Below the pieces are notes generated by a model. That model worked only from the letters and a program-made list of their open reading frames with translations. It was not told where the DNA came from and ran no database searches. Positions 10,346-21,724 of a stretch of 64,000 nucleotides of DNA are shown in pieces. The position numbers were made by a program, and so were the translations under genes. Every line of letters begins with the position of its first letter. Within the stretch, counting starts at the first letter, position 1. Source of the DNA: Balamuthia mandrillaris (lineage: Eukaryota; Discosea; Longamoebia; Balamuthiidae); assembly GCA_031835245.1 (NCBI GenBank), contig JAVKOQ010000137.1, forward strand, positions 78,636 to 142,635, read 5' to 3'.

Positions 10346-10648
10346 GAGAAAAAAGAGTAGAAAGAGAGAAGAAACGACAAGAAACAAAAAGAAAGATGGA
10401 CATAACGTACAGTTGTGCAAGTACTGGGCTTTCCAGTCGCTCACCACCGCCTCCTCCGAAGTGTCACCGCTGCCAAAGCCCTGCTGCTGCTGTTGGTGTT
10501 GCCAGTAGTAATGCCAGAGGGTGGGATCGTGGCCGAGCTCGGACATGTGTTTGCTGGTCAAGCAGCAGTGCAGCCAGTCCCGACCGGGAGCACCTCCCAA
10601 CCACTTCAAGCACTCCAGCTGTAACTCTCGCGGCAGCTCCGCCCACAT
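9362..10648 (-). CDS. F-box/SPRY protein, tandem copy E
   Basis: Start taken at the ATG of MWAELPRELQLE (10648). Exon 1 has the F-box and a Gln stretch (WQHQQQQQGFGSGDTSEE) before DWKAQYLHN. Intron 1 is inflated by a (GAAA)n microsatellite. Exon 2 is GNHLELFADTPPELLVLSPD. Exon 3 is KHYFEVTIKHTSNQIFIGII, ending HSYDSG. Exon 4 is GWCVIPYNGILLGKHGKQRA followed by VGDVIGVYLDIDAG. Exon 5 is GDLLYFRNSSYLVGLRNAEE, ending at 9362. Near-identity with copy C in exons 2-5, including EEIREQKPYYAAVSLMFQDE, contrasts with weaker similarity to A, B and D. This is the first gene of the array in the direction of transcription. Confidence 0.85.
10214..10345. repeat. (GAAA)n microsatellite in an intron of copy E
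   Basis: Near-perfect GAAA tetranucleotide array on the plus strand, interrupted once near 10308-10318 (ACACGACAA). It lies in intron 1 of F-box/SPRY copy E, so it reads CTTT on the coding strand. Confidence 0.9.
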
Positions 10649-10939
10649 CCCTTTGGCTCTCACTGCCTTTCGTTTGTGTTAATTGACTGCCGTTTAATAA
10701 CGTTATATAGCGTGGGGTGGACCCATGCCGAGGCCTCTTTGCTATTTCAGGTCATGTGCCCCTAGGCGAAGAGGGATCATCGTTTCATGGAACGATGAGG
10801 CAATAATGAATTCATCATCCACACACAGCATAACTGAAACGTTAACGTGGAGCATTTGCCCATCATTATTATTATTTCGAAGCGAAACGAACTTTGCAAC
10901 AGAGAAAAGCAAGGACTGCCAGTCTGGACTGGTTAGACG

Positions 10940-13199
10940 ATGCGCTTGTCGTCCGTCTTGCGGCGGGTCGTTTTCGGTGCGCTGCTGGTGCTCCTCTCGG
11001 CTGCCTCCCTTGTCCGGTGGGGTGCGGTGCAGGCCCAAACGTGCCAAACGCCGAGCGCGGCAGACCTGCCGAGTCTTTGCGTGGAAATGGGAGTGAACTA
11101 CCCGGTCTACCTTGCCGCGACCGGTTCCCTCGCACAGTCCACTTTCATCTTTCAGTACGACAACTGTAGTTTTGTGTTGTTGTGTTGCGTTTATTCTTTA
11201 GAGTTTGCTGAATGTTTTCTTTGTGGTCGTTAACATTACCCTCTGGCTTCTGCCACCAGACAAGTAGCAAGCCCTCTCCTGGCTGCCCCACAGACATGTC
11301 AAAGGGTTGGGTTGGGCAGCTTGTGTTCGCTTCTCTTTCCCAAGTGCGCCTTCTCCCCTCAAGATGACTACTATAACACCTCCCTCTATCGCACGGAGGA
11401 GCCTCTCTTCCAGCACGTTTGTCTTTCTTCTTGTGAACGTTTTCGCCAGGCCTGCCCTATATTTGCTTCTGCCATCATCTGCGATCCGATGGTCTTTGAC
11501 GACGAGGCGAGAAACGTCACCTTTGAAGACGAAAGTGGCCAGAATGTCACGGTTGCTTTGTCCTGGTATGTTGTTTTGTTTTTTCTTGTTTGGTTTATCT
11601 TCAGCTTTTAAACAATCTTTCAAACTTGACGCTTGTTCTTGTTCTTGTTCTTCTTGCTTCTTGTTCTTCATCTTCTTGTTCTTCTTCTTCTTCTTCTTCT
11701 TCTTCATCTTCTTCTTCTTCTCCTTCTCCTTCTTCGTCATATTAGTTGGGAAGGATTCGATGCCTATAAAGGCCCATTACCCTTTGGAGAATGCCCGGAG
11801 CCACTGGTATTCGACTCCGCGTTGGGCTACTGTTGGTTGAACTGCGAGACCGACATTTGGAAGGATGAGGAATGGCGCTCCTTCCGAGTCACTTACCAAG
11901 CCTTTGGGTGGATCAGTTTGGTGGCCTCCACCGTGCTGTTGCTCTCCCACATGTTGAACCCTCTCAAACGCAACCTCAAAGACAACTTGGTGACCTCTTC
12001 TCTCTCTCTCTCTCCTTTCTTTTCTTTGTTTCAGTTGTGTTTATTTGTCCTTCCGGTTGTGGCAACAAAAAGGTTCCATTTCTGGCCATTGGGTTGTGGT
12101 TGAAGGCATTCACTTTGAGTTGGGGCAGTTCTTATGGGTTTCAAGAGATGAGATGCAATGAAGACGAGGGACAAGACTTTCAGAGTTCTCCTTGTCTTGC
12201 TTTTTGTATGCTTTCTTATTGCCTTGTTTTTTAAAACAAGTTAGAAGTTGTGGAGTGGTTGGAACTAACATCACTGGTTGCTCAGCTGTGTTTTATGCAT
12301 GGGGAAGTTACATCATCACCGCTTGGTGGCTCAACATCTGGTTCGTATCTCTTCTGTGTTATCGTTGCATCTCCTGCTTCTCTTCTCTCATTCCTCGCCA
12401 TCTCTTTCTTTCCTTCTTCTCCATTTCGTTCTGTTTATTCTGCTGACCAATATTCAACTCAACCAACGGCAACAACAGCATCAACTTGCTGTTGATAGCA
12501 GTGTTCAAACAAAGCATGTCCCTGAACAAATGGAGACTTCTCGGATATCATTTATGGGGCTGGGGTTTCGGCGTGTTAGGCTTGATTCTCATCGGGTCTA
12601 ACGACATTTTCGGTTCAAACATAGGGAGCTCAATCTGTACATTCTATGGAGATGAATATGAACTTGAGGCAAAGGACGTCATGTTGTTGGCTTTCTATTT
12701 TGTACCCTTGACTTTGATCTTCTCCGTTGGAATAACGATGCTCATGACAGTTTTAATTGTCATAACCAAGGTTTTGATTTTGTCCTTATCACTTATTGTT
12801 GTTGTTCTTCTGCTTCTACTGCTCTTCATCTTAGTCTCCTATCTTCCTTTCCCTATGTGCCATTGTCCCCTCTGATGCGTTCTTGTAAATAGACATCAGG
12901 GATTGCAGGACTCAAAGCACAATGGCGACTGGTATCAGCAGTTGTGATGCTGGTGGTGGTTTATGTCTTCCCTTTATCTATCAATTACCTGAAGGTGTCT
13001 GAGAAAGAGGATGGAGCTGAGGCCTACTTGGACTACGGATTGTGCCGGTTGGATCCAACGCGAAGAGACAGCTGTGGATCATTTGAGAATTACGTGCCAT
13101 ACGAGTTGGAATTTGCCAATGTGTTCTTGGACAGTTCTTCCGGCTTGTGGATCTCTCTTGTCTTTGGGCTGACTGTTGACAACTTTCAGTTTGTGCTTT

Positions 13200-13284
<85 letters not shown>

Positions 13285-13630
13285 TATTGCTTACGATGAC
13301 ATTCACGTTAATGGCTTCATCATGTCTTGTGTTGCTTCATTGGTGTTCAGGTTTTGGAAGAACTTGGTGATGAGAGGAATGTTGAAGGGGGAGTTGGTCA
13401 GCATCATTCGAACTGGAGATACTTCGTCTTCGTCTATTGGGAGCAACTCGAGTTCAGGAGGATTCACGCGCAGCGGATCGTCAACAAAAACATCGAACAA
13501 ACGAATGGATGAAAACAACGTGGTAACAGTGAGAAAGATGGAGGAGAAGGAACTCGGAAGCTTTCAAGAAGAATCTGAAGATATATCAGAAGAAGAGACA
13601 GATGACGATGAAGAAGAATGTGAAACCTGA
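10940..13630 (+). CDS. Frizzled/Smoothened-like receptor 1
   Basis: Exon 1 (10940 to about 11153) encodes a signal peptide (VVFGALLVLLSAASLVRWGA) and the first CRD cysteines (QTCQTPSAADLPSLC). Exon 2 (about 11262-11566) completes the Frizzled-type cysteine-rich domain: CSLLFPKCAFSPQDDYY, FQHVCLSSCERFRQACPIFA and CDPMVF. Later exons give the seven-helix part. TM1 is GWISLVASTVLLLSHML and TM2 is VPFLAIGLWLKAFTLSWG, reached by splicing a GTGACC...AAAAAG intron. Further helices are VFYAWGSYIITAWWLNIW, WGWGFGVLGLILIG, LAFYFVPLTLIFSVGI and SAVVMLVVVYVFPLSINYLK, with the last near LDSSSGLWISLVFGLTV. The cytosolic tail is Ser-rich then acidic (SEEETDDDEEECET). It would act at the plasma membrane as a class F receptor. 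The ligand is unknown; amoebozoans lack obvious Wnts. Introns include a long CTTT microsatellite. Confidence 0.88.
13197..13282. repeat. (CTTT)n microsatellite in receptor-1 intron
   Basis: About 20 perfect TTTC/CTTT units between the exon ending near GLTVDNFQ and the exon starting FWKNLVMRGMLK. It is intronic and pyrimidine on the coding strand. Confidence 0.9.
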
Positions 13631-14107
13631 GATGCACAATACGAAGGCGATGCAGGAGGGGATGAGGGAGTAGTACCCAGAGTATTGTCTTCGATCATAC
13701 AAGGTGATCAATGAACGAACACTTTATTTTGTACTTCCTTTATGGATCCCTAAAGAAGAAGACTCCAAGAAGAAACATACAAAAAGGAAGAATGAATAAG
13801 AAGAAGAAGAAGCAGAAGTGCAACATGAAGAAGAAGGAGATAATTAAGAAGTGAAAAAAGAAGAAGAAGAAGCACAAGAAGAAGAACAAGAAGAAGAAAA
13901 GGTGTGAAGTATCAGAGGCAAGAAACAAGAACAAGAAAAAGAAGAAAGAAGCGCGATGCAAGCCTAAGATGCGCAAAGGATGCGTAGCCAGGGTGATGGT
14001 AGTTTAACTAATTAATTATTGATATCTGAGATTTATTGTCTTTTATTATAGCAACGTTTTATAAAGGGAAGAAAAAAAGGAACGATAGCTATCGATACGA
14101 AACGGGA
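13631..14107. other. Intergenic region between the receptor genes
   Basis: Holds the 3' flank of receptor 1, a purine-rich (GAA)n stretch about 13755-13950, and an AT-rich block (14000-14060) just before the receptor-2 start. No coding sequence is supported. Confidence 0.5.
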
Positions 14108-15517
14108 ATGTCGGTGTGTTCGTCCTTGAGGAAGGAGGCTTTGTGGCGGTTCGTTTTTGTGTTGCTGTGGTTCGCTTGCTTTGTCCGGTGGGGTGCGGTG
14201 CAGGCTCAGACGTGCCAAACGCCGAGCGCGGCCGACTTGCCGAGCTATTGCGCGGAGGCGGGGGTGAACTATCCTGTCTACCTCTCTGCAACAGGTTCCT
14301 TCGCCCAGTCCGCTTTCTTCACCGAGTAAGTTGTTAGCTTTTTTCTTTCTCTCTTTCTTTCTTAGTGTTGAAAACGATCTTTCTTTCTTTCTTTCTTTCT
14401 TTGTTCTTCTGTGGCATCTCCGCACTCGCAACAGACAAGCAACGAGCCCTCTGTTGGTAGCTCCACAATCATGCCAAGCCGTTGGGTTGGCCGGTCTGTG
14501 TTCGCTCTTCTTTCCCAAATGCGCCTTCTCCCCCGAAGATGATTACTACAACGGCTCTCTCCACCGCACCGAGGAGCCTATCTTTCAGCACTTTTGTATG
14601 TCCGCTTGCCAACGGTTCAAGGAGGCCTGCCCGCTCTTTGCTGCTTCGGTGGTCTGTGATGCGGTGACCTTTGGCGATGAGGACAGAAACGTTACCTTCA
14701 GGGATGCGAGCTCCGGTGAGAACGTTACGGTTGCCATGCCATGGTATGTTCCTTCTGGTTTTGCCAAGGTACCCGACTCACCTTCCTTTCGTTTTCTTTT
14801 TCAAACAAGTTGGATGGGGCTGGATGACTATACAGGCCCTGTGCCTTTCGCGGATTGTCCGGAGCCACTGGTGTTCGACTCCGCGTTGGGCTACTGTTGG
14901 TTGAACTGCGAGCCCGACATTTGGAAGGATGAGGAATGGCGCTCCTTCCGAGTCACTTACCAAGCCTTTGGGTGGATCAGTTTGGTGGCCTCCACCGTGC
15001 TGTTGCTCTCCCACATGTTGAACCCTCTCAAACGCAACCTCAAAGACAACTTGGTGACCTCTTCTCTCTCTCTCTCCTCTCTTTTCTTTGTTTCAGTTGT
15101 GTTTATTTGTCCTTCCGGTTGTGGCAACAAAAAGGTTCCATTTCTGGCCATTGGGTTGTGGTTGAAGGCATTCACTTTGAGTTGGGGCAGTTCTTATGGG
15201 TTTCAAGAGATGAGATGCAATGAAGACGAGGGACAAGACTTTCAGAGTCCTCCGTGTCTTGCTTTTTGTATGCTTTCTTATTGCCTTGTTTTTTAAAACA
15301 AGTTAGAAGTTGTGGAGTGGTTGGAACTAACATCACTGGTTGCTCAGCTGTGTTTTATGCATGGGGAAGTTACATCATCACCGCTTGGTGGCTCAACATC
15401 TGGTTCGCATTCCATCTTCTCTAAAGTTCAATGATATGCTCTGCTCTGTTTGTCTTCTCTCTTTCTCCTTCTCACGTCTGCTTCACCTCCCTGCCTCTAT
15501 GCGCCGTTCTATTTTCC

Positions 15518-15554
<37 letters not shown>

Positions 15555-17195
15555 ACTCTCGGCTTTCTTCTCTTCTACTCTCCTGTTTTCTTCTATAAAT
15601 ACCTCTTTCCTCTATTCCTCTCCTTTTGCTAACATCGGTTGTCAACACCACTGCGACCAACGACAACAACAGCATCAACTTGCTGTTGATAGCAGTGTTC
15701 AAACAAAGCATGTCCCTCAACAAATGGAGACTTCTCGGATATCATTTATGGGGCTGGGGTTTCGGCGTGTTGGGACTAATCCTCATCGGAGCAAACGACC
15801 TGTTCGGTTCGAATATCGCAAACGCCATCTGTATGTTTGCTGGAGAAGAATATGAGATAGGAAAAGAGGATGCCTTGTTGCTGAGTTTCTATTTTGTTCC
15901 TTTGACTTTGATCTTCTCTGTTGGAATTGCGATGCTTATGACTGTTTTGGTTTATATTACCAAGGTTCGTTGTTGTTCTTCTTCGTCGTTCTCTTCATCG
16001 TTCCCTTCTCTTCTCTTCATCGTTCTCTTCATCGTTCTGTTCTGTTCTTTTCTCTTCTCTTCTCTTCTCTTCTCTTCTCTTCTCTTCTCTTCTCTTCTCT
16101 TCTCTTCTCTTCTCTTCTCTTTCTTCTTCATCGTTCTCTTCATCGTTCTCTTCATCGTTCTCTTCTCTTCTCTTCTCTCTCTTCATCGTTCTCTTCATCG
16201 TTCTCTTCTCTTCTCTTCTCTTCTCTTCTCTTCTTTCTTCTTCTTCTCTTCTCTTCTTCTCTTTCTCTTCTCTTTCTCTTCTTTCTTTCTCTTTCTTCTC
16301 TTCTTTCTTTCTTTCTCTTCTCTCTCTTTCTCTCTTCTCTTCTCTTCTCTTCTTCTCTTCTTCTCTTCTTCTCTCTTCTTTTCTCTTCTCTTCTTTCTCT
16401 TCTCTTCTTCTTCTCTTCTCTTCTCTTCTCTTCTCTTCTCTTCATCGTTCTCTTCTCTTCTCTTCTCTTCCTTACCTTGAATTCTGATGAGTTCTGCTCA
16501 ATAAATAGACATCAGGGATTGCAGGACTCAAAACACAATGGCGACTGATGACGGTGGTTGTCATGCTTGTGATAGTTTATGTCTTCCCTTTGACCAATAA
16601 CTACCTAAAACTCTCGGAGAAAGAGGACGGAGTTGATGCCTACACGGAATACGGATTGTGCCGGTTGGATCCAACGCGAAGAGACAGCTGTGGAACGTTT
16701 GAGAATCATGTGCCATACGAGTTGGAATATGCCAATGTGTTCTTGGACAGTTCCTCTGGCTTGTGGATCTCTCTTGTCTTTGGGCTGACTGTTGACAACT
16801 TTCGGTACGTGCTGTTCTTACTTCCTTATTTTTCTTCCACTAATTCTCTTCTCTCTCTTTCTTCCGTCTTCACCGTGCTTTGTGCTCGCCTTGCCTGTGC
16901 TTTATTATTGTTTAGGTTTTGGAAGAACTTGGTGATGAGAGGAATGTTGAAGGGAGAGTTGGTCAGCATCATTCGAACTGGAGAGAGCTCCTCTTCATCT
17001 CTTTCCGGCAGCAACAAGAGTTCAGGAGGATTCACTCGCACCCGATCTTCAACTAACAGACTGAGCAGACGAATGGACGAAAATGTGGTCATGGTAACAG
17101 TGAGAAAGATGGGAGAGAAGGATGGTGAAAGCTTTCACGAAGATGAGTCTGAAGAATTATCAGAAGAAGAGATAGAAGATGATGAGGATGATTAG
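14108..17195 (+). CDS. Frizzled/Smoothened-like receptor 2
   Basis: Tandem paralogue of receptor 1 with the same exon plan. ATG at 14108 (MSVCSSLRKEALWRFVF) begins a signal peptide, then QTCQTPSAADLPSYC. Exon 2 begins across a GTAAGT donor and CAACAG acceptor and gives QATSPLLVAPQSC, CSLFFPKCAFSPEDDYY and CMSACQRFKEACPLFA. The extracellular linker is encoded as PDSPSFRF...GPVPFADCPEPLVFD. The seven-helix exons match receptor 1. The block about 14870-15405 is almost identical to 11806-12343, introns included. A very long TCTTC-rich intron (about 15965-16507) separates the MLMTVLVYITK exon from the GIAGLKTQWR exon. The tail has SRRMDENVVMVTVRKM followed by an acidic end. The role is inferred from the family only. 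Confidence 0.88.
16010..16470. repeat. Long TCTTC/TCTTCATCG pyrimidine repeat in receptor-2 intron
   Basis: About 460 bp of almost pure C/T on the coding strand. TTCTC pentamers are interspersed with a higher-order unit containing TTCATCGTTC. Long open frames on both strands here (Arg/Glu-rich one way, Ser/Leu/Phe the other) are artefacts of composition. It makes this intron several times longer than its counterpart in receptor 1. Confidence 0.9.
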
Positions 17196-17986
17196 GAAGC
17201 ACCAACAGAGATGGCAGAAGCAGCAACAAAGACATCTCACTTGTACCAGCTTTTTCTATTGTAAGTACGAAGGTTCAAAGGTACGTTTCTTTCTTAGCAA
17301 GAGTATGGTAGTTCTTATTGCAAAGGAGTCCGTTGCGATAACTCTGGCAACTTGAAGAAAAAAAGCAAGCTATGGGCAGGTGGAGGAGCGAACAGCATTA
17401 CAAAACTGAGGCTAAGTGAAACCTGGCTGCGAGGTCGCAAAATGCGTGGGGCAGCTTCTGAAAAAGAGAGCCATTTACGTCAATGGTGAGGAGATTTGCA
17501 GTAAGGATGCGTTGACAAAAATCGTTTTGGTGAGAATGGACCCACCTATTCCATTGGGGGGCCTGCATAAGCTTGAGCCTCATAAACTCGGCCCGAGGGT
17601 CAAGACCGAGCACAGCACGTATCAAAGGGACAATTGATCACGCGTTGCGAAACCGAAGATGTTAATGATGGTGGAGATGGTTGAGAAGCTGATGGTTGTT
17701 GAAGCGAGTATGAATTGTGCCCGGCAACGAAAGAGAATGATGACGGTGGAATGGTGAGGGAGCCCGGTGGAGGAGATCGTGGAGGAGTGAAGTGTCATCG
17801 GCAACGGTGTTAGTGGGTGCCAACAGTGCTCGATGACGAAGGAACTTAGCGTCCTGCACGAGGTCAGAGGTAAGGTCGCCATTTTGCTGCAACTATTAGG
17901 TCAGACACATGGTCACCATTCAGAAGGAGCTCAGTGGGGATTTGAATCAAGATTCAGACGGGTAGGAGGAAGATGAGGCAGTTCTT
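17196..17986. other. Anonymous sequence before the receptor fragment
   Basis: About 0.8 kb with no recognisable gene. Two short minus-strand frames (17622-17892 and 17398-17625) and one plus-strand frame (17416-17637) are not similar to anything I know and lack splice or start support. It sits where the 5' two-thirds of a third receptor copy would be expected. It is therefore either a replacement insertion or sequence decayed beyond recognition. Confidence 0.4.
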
Positions 17987-18576
17987 TTGCTCGTGGTTGT
18001 GTACGTCTTTCCGTTGACTATCTACAACCTAAAGCTGGTGGACAAAGAAGAGAGCTCAGACAGTTACTCCGAGTATTTGGTATGCCTTATCAATCCGGAA
18101 ACACAAGACTCTTGCTCCTACAATTATCCGGTACCGTTTGCACTGTTGAACGTGTTTATGGACAGCTCTTCTGCGCTGTGGATATCACTTGTCTTTGGGG
18201 TTACTGTACCGAATGATGAGTTCGTTCTTTTCTCTTTCTCTGCTTCGCTTCTCGAAACTTCGTCGTCGTCTTCCCGTGACTCGTCTTCCTCTTCTTCTGC
18301 TTCTACCTCTTTTTCATTCTTCGGCTTCAGGTTTTGGAAGAAGTTCGTGATGCAAGGGATCTTGAAAGCCGATATCATGAACGTCATTCAACCTAAAGAC
18401 GGTTCCTCATCCTCTCCACCCCAAAAGAAATCCAAGGCCAGAAGAACTCCAACAAATCCCAAGCAAGCGAGGATGAACAGGTAATGGTAACGGTGGTCAA
18501 GATGGAAGGGATGGTTGATCAAAACGAGAAGGAAGAGTCTGTGGAGGAAAGTGATGAGAGTGATACAAACAGCTGA
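17987..18576 (+). pseudogene. C-terminal fragment of a third Frizzled/Smoothened-like gene
   Basis: Begins abruptly inside what is TM6 in the paralogues (LLVVVYVFPLTIYNLKLVDK). It continues through an extracellular loop with QDSCSYNYPVPFAL, the last helix (MDSSSALWISLVFGVTV), an intron and the exon FWKKFVMQGILKADIMNV. No CRD, signal peptide or TM1-TM5 is present. Near 18433 the frame homologous to receptor 2 is displaced by one base. The frame read directly ends at 18484 (KQARMNR), while the homologous tail (EDEQVMVTVVKMEGM, then acidic) runs in another frame to a stop at 18576. This is a truncated, frame-broken copy, the third member of the tandem array. The divergence of its loops shows it is older than the duplication of receptors 1 and 2. 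Confidence 0.75.
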
Positions 18577-18614
18577 AGTATAGCCATTCTTCCTCCTCTC
18601 CTTTATTCCTGCCG

Positions 18615-18922
18615 TTATTGTAGAACGCATTTGTGATCGTTTTTCGGTTGATAAGGATGAAAAGTGAAAGGAGTGGATGGAGAAACGGTAACGTTTGTGG
18701 CGGTTCCTGAGAACTCGATAAGATAGCAAGGCAACACTTGCGCAGCTGAGAAGAGAACATATTCTTGGCCGCACGGACTCTCGTGGCTGTCGTAGCCTGG
18801 TCTGCAACCTGCTCCATCACAACGAGTCGTGCATTTATAAACTTTGCCCATCTTTATAGTGTTTGTTTCCGTAAACAACAAAAGAAAGAAGGTGAGAAGA
18901 TCAGAGAATGAACATGGAGAGA

Positions 18923-18976
<54 letters not shown>

Positions 18977-21413
18977 AGAAGAAGAAGAAGAAGAAGAAGA
19001 AGAAGAAGAAGAAGAAGAACAAGAAGAACAAGAACAAGAACAAGAAGAAAAGAATACCAGAACAGAGCACACTAGCATCCGTCCGCCGTGAGTGTATCCC
19101 AAAGATACATCGGGGTTGGGAGATAGGTAAATTCCTTTGCCATACCATCCAGAGTCTGTTGTGTGCCCCACTCCAGAGGATCCTCCTGGCACGAGCAAAC
19201 CTTTTGTTACTATCGATGGAATGAGGTTGGAGCGAGTGCCATGGACTTTTGGGTTTGTTTGGAGGGTTAGAGAGACAAAGCTCACATGAAAGGAGCTGGA
19301 ATGAAGATGAGAAGGTAGTTACACGCAAGCCGAGGCTTAGCCTCTTTTGTGCCACTTCCATATTTTTTGATAAGCTCAAACCACTTCTTCTCGAACCGCT
19401 GACAAGAAAAACAACTTTTGGTTACACCCACAAGAAGAAGAAAGCAGAAAGAAGAAAGGAGAAAGAAGGAAGAGGTACCTCAACCAATTCAGGTTTAAGG
19501 ATCTTTCGCACTTTGACGGCACCTCCTCTGCTTCGAAGGAACTGCTCCATTGTGCGAGTATCCCAATCGAAGAAACTGCACGACTTCCAGTCACTCTCTT
19601 CCACTTCGTTATACGTCGCAATGGTGGAGTCTTCGTTGGTTGTTGTCATAGTATTCGTAAAAGTATTCGTCGTTGTTATAGCAGTTATAGGAGGCGTAAT
19701 AGTAGAAGGAGGATTATAATGGCTTTCTTCTGTTTGTTGTTTGAGAAGCATCTTTTCGATGTACTGTTGACTCAACTCTTCCTCTCTCTTTCTTCGTCTT
19801 TCTATCTCCTCTTTCAACTGGTTTGCTTCTTCCTCCTGTTGCAATTGTAACGCCTTTGCAAAGTCTTTGTCGCAACTGTTGTTACTGCTGCTGTGCATTC
19901 TTTCTCTTTCTTCCAGCTGACGCGCGAGACGCTCGTCTTCCAACTCACGCAACTTTCTCTCCGATGCCTTTCTGGCTCGCTCCTCATCTTCCAGTTTCGC
20001 TTTGATGAGCTTCTCCTCTTCCGCCAAAAGTCGTTTCGCCATATCCTCATCTTCCTTCTCTCTCCTCTTCCTCTCTTGTTCTTCCTCTTGCTCCAATCTT
20101 TTGATCAACTGCATCATATCTTCATCCTTGTCTTTCGTTACTTTCTCCACGTTTTTCTTTACTGAAGTGGAAACAACCTCCTCTCTTGCCAGTGCAAAAG
20201 CGAGCCTTTCGTCTTCCTTTCGTTTGCTCTCTTGCCTCTCCTCTGCCACCAAACGTAATGCCAAGCGCGCATCTTCCTCCTCCATTCTTCGCAACGTCCG
20301 CATGGCCTCCTCTTCAATGTTTTGTAACGTTTTCGCCAGCTCTTCGTCCATCATCATAAACCCACTTGCTCCTTCCTCTTCTCCTCTCATTCCTCCAAAG
20401 CAAAAGATATCATTTCCACTGTCTTCTCCTGCTTCTCCTGTTTGTAACAGATCCTCAAAGAAGTCGTTCAGTTCAATCATTTCTTGTTTGTTGTGGTGAA
20501 GCTGTTCTTCCTCTTCTTCGGTCTTTTGCACGTCCTCGAAAACGCCGTTTCGCCACATGTAGTCCACCACCACGTCTTGCAATTGTGGCTCCAATCGAAG
20601 AATGTGGTTGGCGATGTTGGACCAACCCATTCTCGCTGCCTCCAAGCATAACTCTGTTAAACGTTTTACAGGTTGTCCTTTTAGCTGTCGTTCTTCTGAT
20701 TCACCCACTTTTGCTTTCTCCTTTCCTTTTTCTTCTTTAACTTCTTTTCCTTCGTCTTTCTCTTCTTTCTTTTCTTGTTCCTCTTGTTTTTTCTCTTTGT
20801 CTTCCTTTTTCACCTCTTCGATCACCTTTTCTTTCTCTTTCGGTGGTGAAGAAGAAGAAGTAAAAAGCCGATTGCAGTCTTCGATGATGCGCTGCACCAC
20901 ACGTTCGACGTTTCCTTTCTCCCCCTCCAACAATCTTCGTATGATCTCTGCTTTCACTTCCGGGAATATATCCTTGACTTGTTTCATCTTGTCTTCTTCT
21001 TCTGTTTCTTCTTCTTCTTCTCCTCCTCCTCCTCCTCCTCCTTTCTGTTCTTCTTCCTTCTTTGCTTCTTCCTCCTTCTTCTCTGCTCCTTCCTTCGACC
21101 ACTCAAAGCCTCGAATGAGACACGCCAGAACGCGCTCCTCGGGGACCATTACCTCCGTGCTGAGAATGAGCTTTTTGGGCACCTCCTCCTCCTTTGGCCT
21201 CAGTTGAGAGAGGTTGGTCACCTCGAAGCCTTCGGCATCGAACACCCTCCTCGCCACCACTTCCAGGTCCGCCGCAACAGAGGCTTTGTACAAAAACTCG
21301 GACCAGTTTTTCAGCTTGGATAGATCGGCTTTACAGATGCGTTGTCGTTTGTCATTCTTGTCATCCTCGTAGAGCTTTTCGTCCAACAGGTAGAGTCGAA
21401 ACGTGGTAAGCAT
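18615..21413 (-). CDS. PARP catalytic-domain protein with CUE-like and UIM-like motifs
   Basis: The first ATG is at 21413 (MLTTFRLYLLDEKLY). The large first exon encodes, in order: a ~90-residue N-terminal domain (ARRVFDAEGFEVTNLSQLRP, doublecortin/KHA-like at best); a CUE-like helix bundle (KQVKDIFPEVKAEIIRRLLE, VQRIIED); a Lys/Glu linker; and a long helical stretch with repeated UIM-like signatures (MDEELAKTLQNIEEEAMR, EEDARLALRLVAEE, EDERLAFALAREE). The exon ends VRKILKPELVE. Three short exons then give the ADP-ribosyltransferase fold: RFEKKWFELIKKYG; then HGTRSNLIPSIV with GWYGKGIYLSPNPDVSLGYT; then SPCGQEYVLFSAAQVLPCYL. The His (HGT), Tyr (GIYLS) and Glu (QEYV) triad is intact, which in this family allows poly- or oligo-ADP-ribosylation. 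CUE and UIM motifs bind ubiquitin, so crosstalk of the two modifications is inferred. The stop is at 18615, convergent with the receptor fragment. Confidence 0.82.
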
Positions 21414-21724
21414 CGCTTTGGCGTTGTTGTTGTTGTCGTTTCTTCTGTTCCGATGGTTTCTTCTTTCTTCTCTTTTCTGTCTCGTTGGAAGCGGGAAGTT
21501 TCTTTCGGTGAATATGGGTTTAGAAATAATCGGCAATCACAGGAAATAAACGATAAAAGTTTCGAAAGTAGAAATATTAATTAGTATTTATTGATAATTG
21601 AACTAAAGTTAAAAAAACACGAATTTTTATCGATAAACGAAAAATGAAAAATGAAAAAAGAAACAAAGAAAAAAGAAAAAGAAAAAGAAAAAAGAAAAAG
21701 AAAAAGAAAAAAGAAAAAGAAAAG

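Noticed and set aside
16152-16445. Long Arg/Glu-rich open frame on the minus strand
   Set aside because: It is the reverse of the TCTTC intron repeat of receptor 2; the frame is open because of composition, not coding.
17398-17892. Short open frames between receptor 2 and the receptor fragment, considered as an inserted element
   Set aside because: No terminal repeats, target duplications or recognisable domains could be seen.
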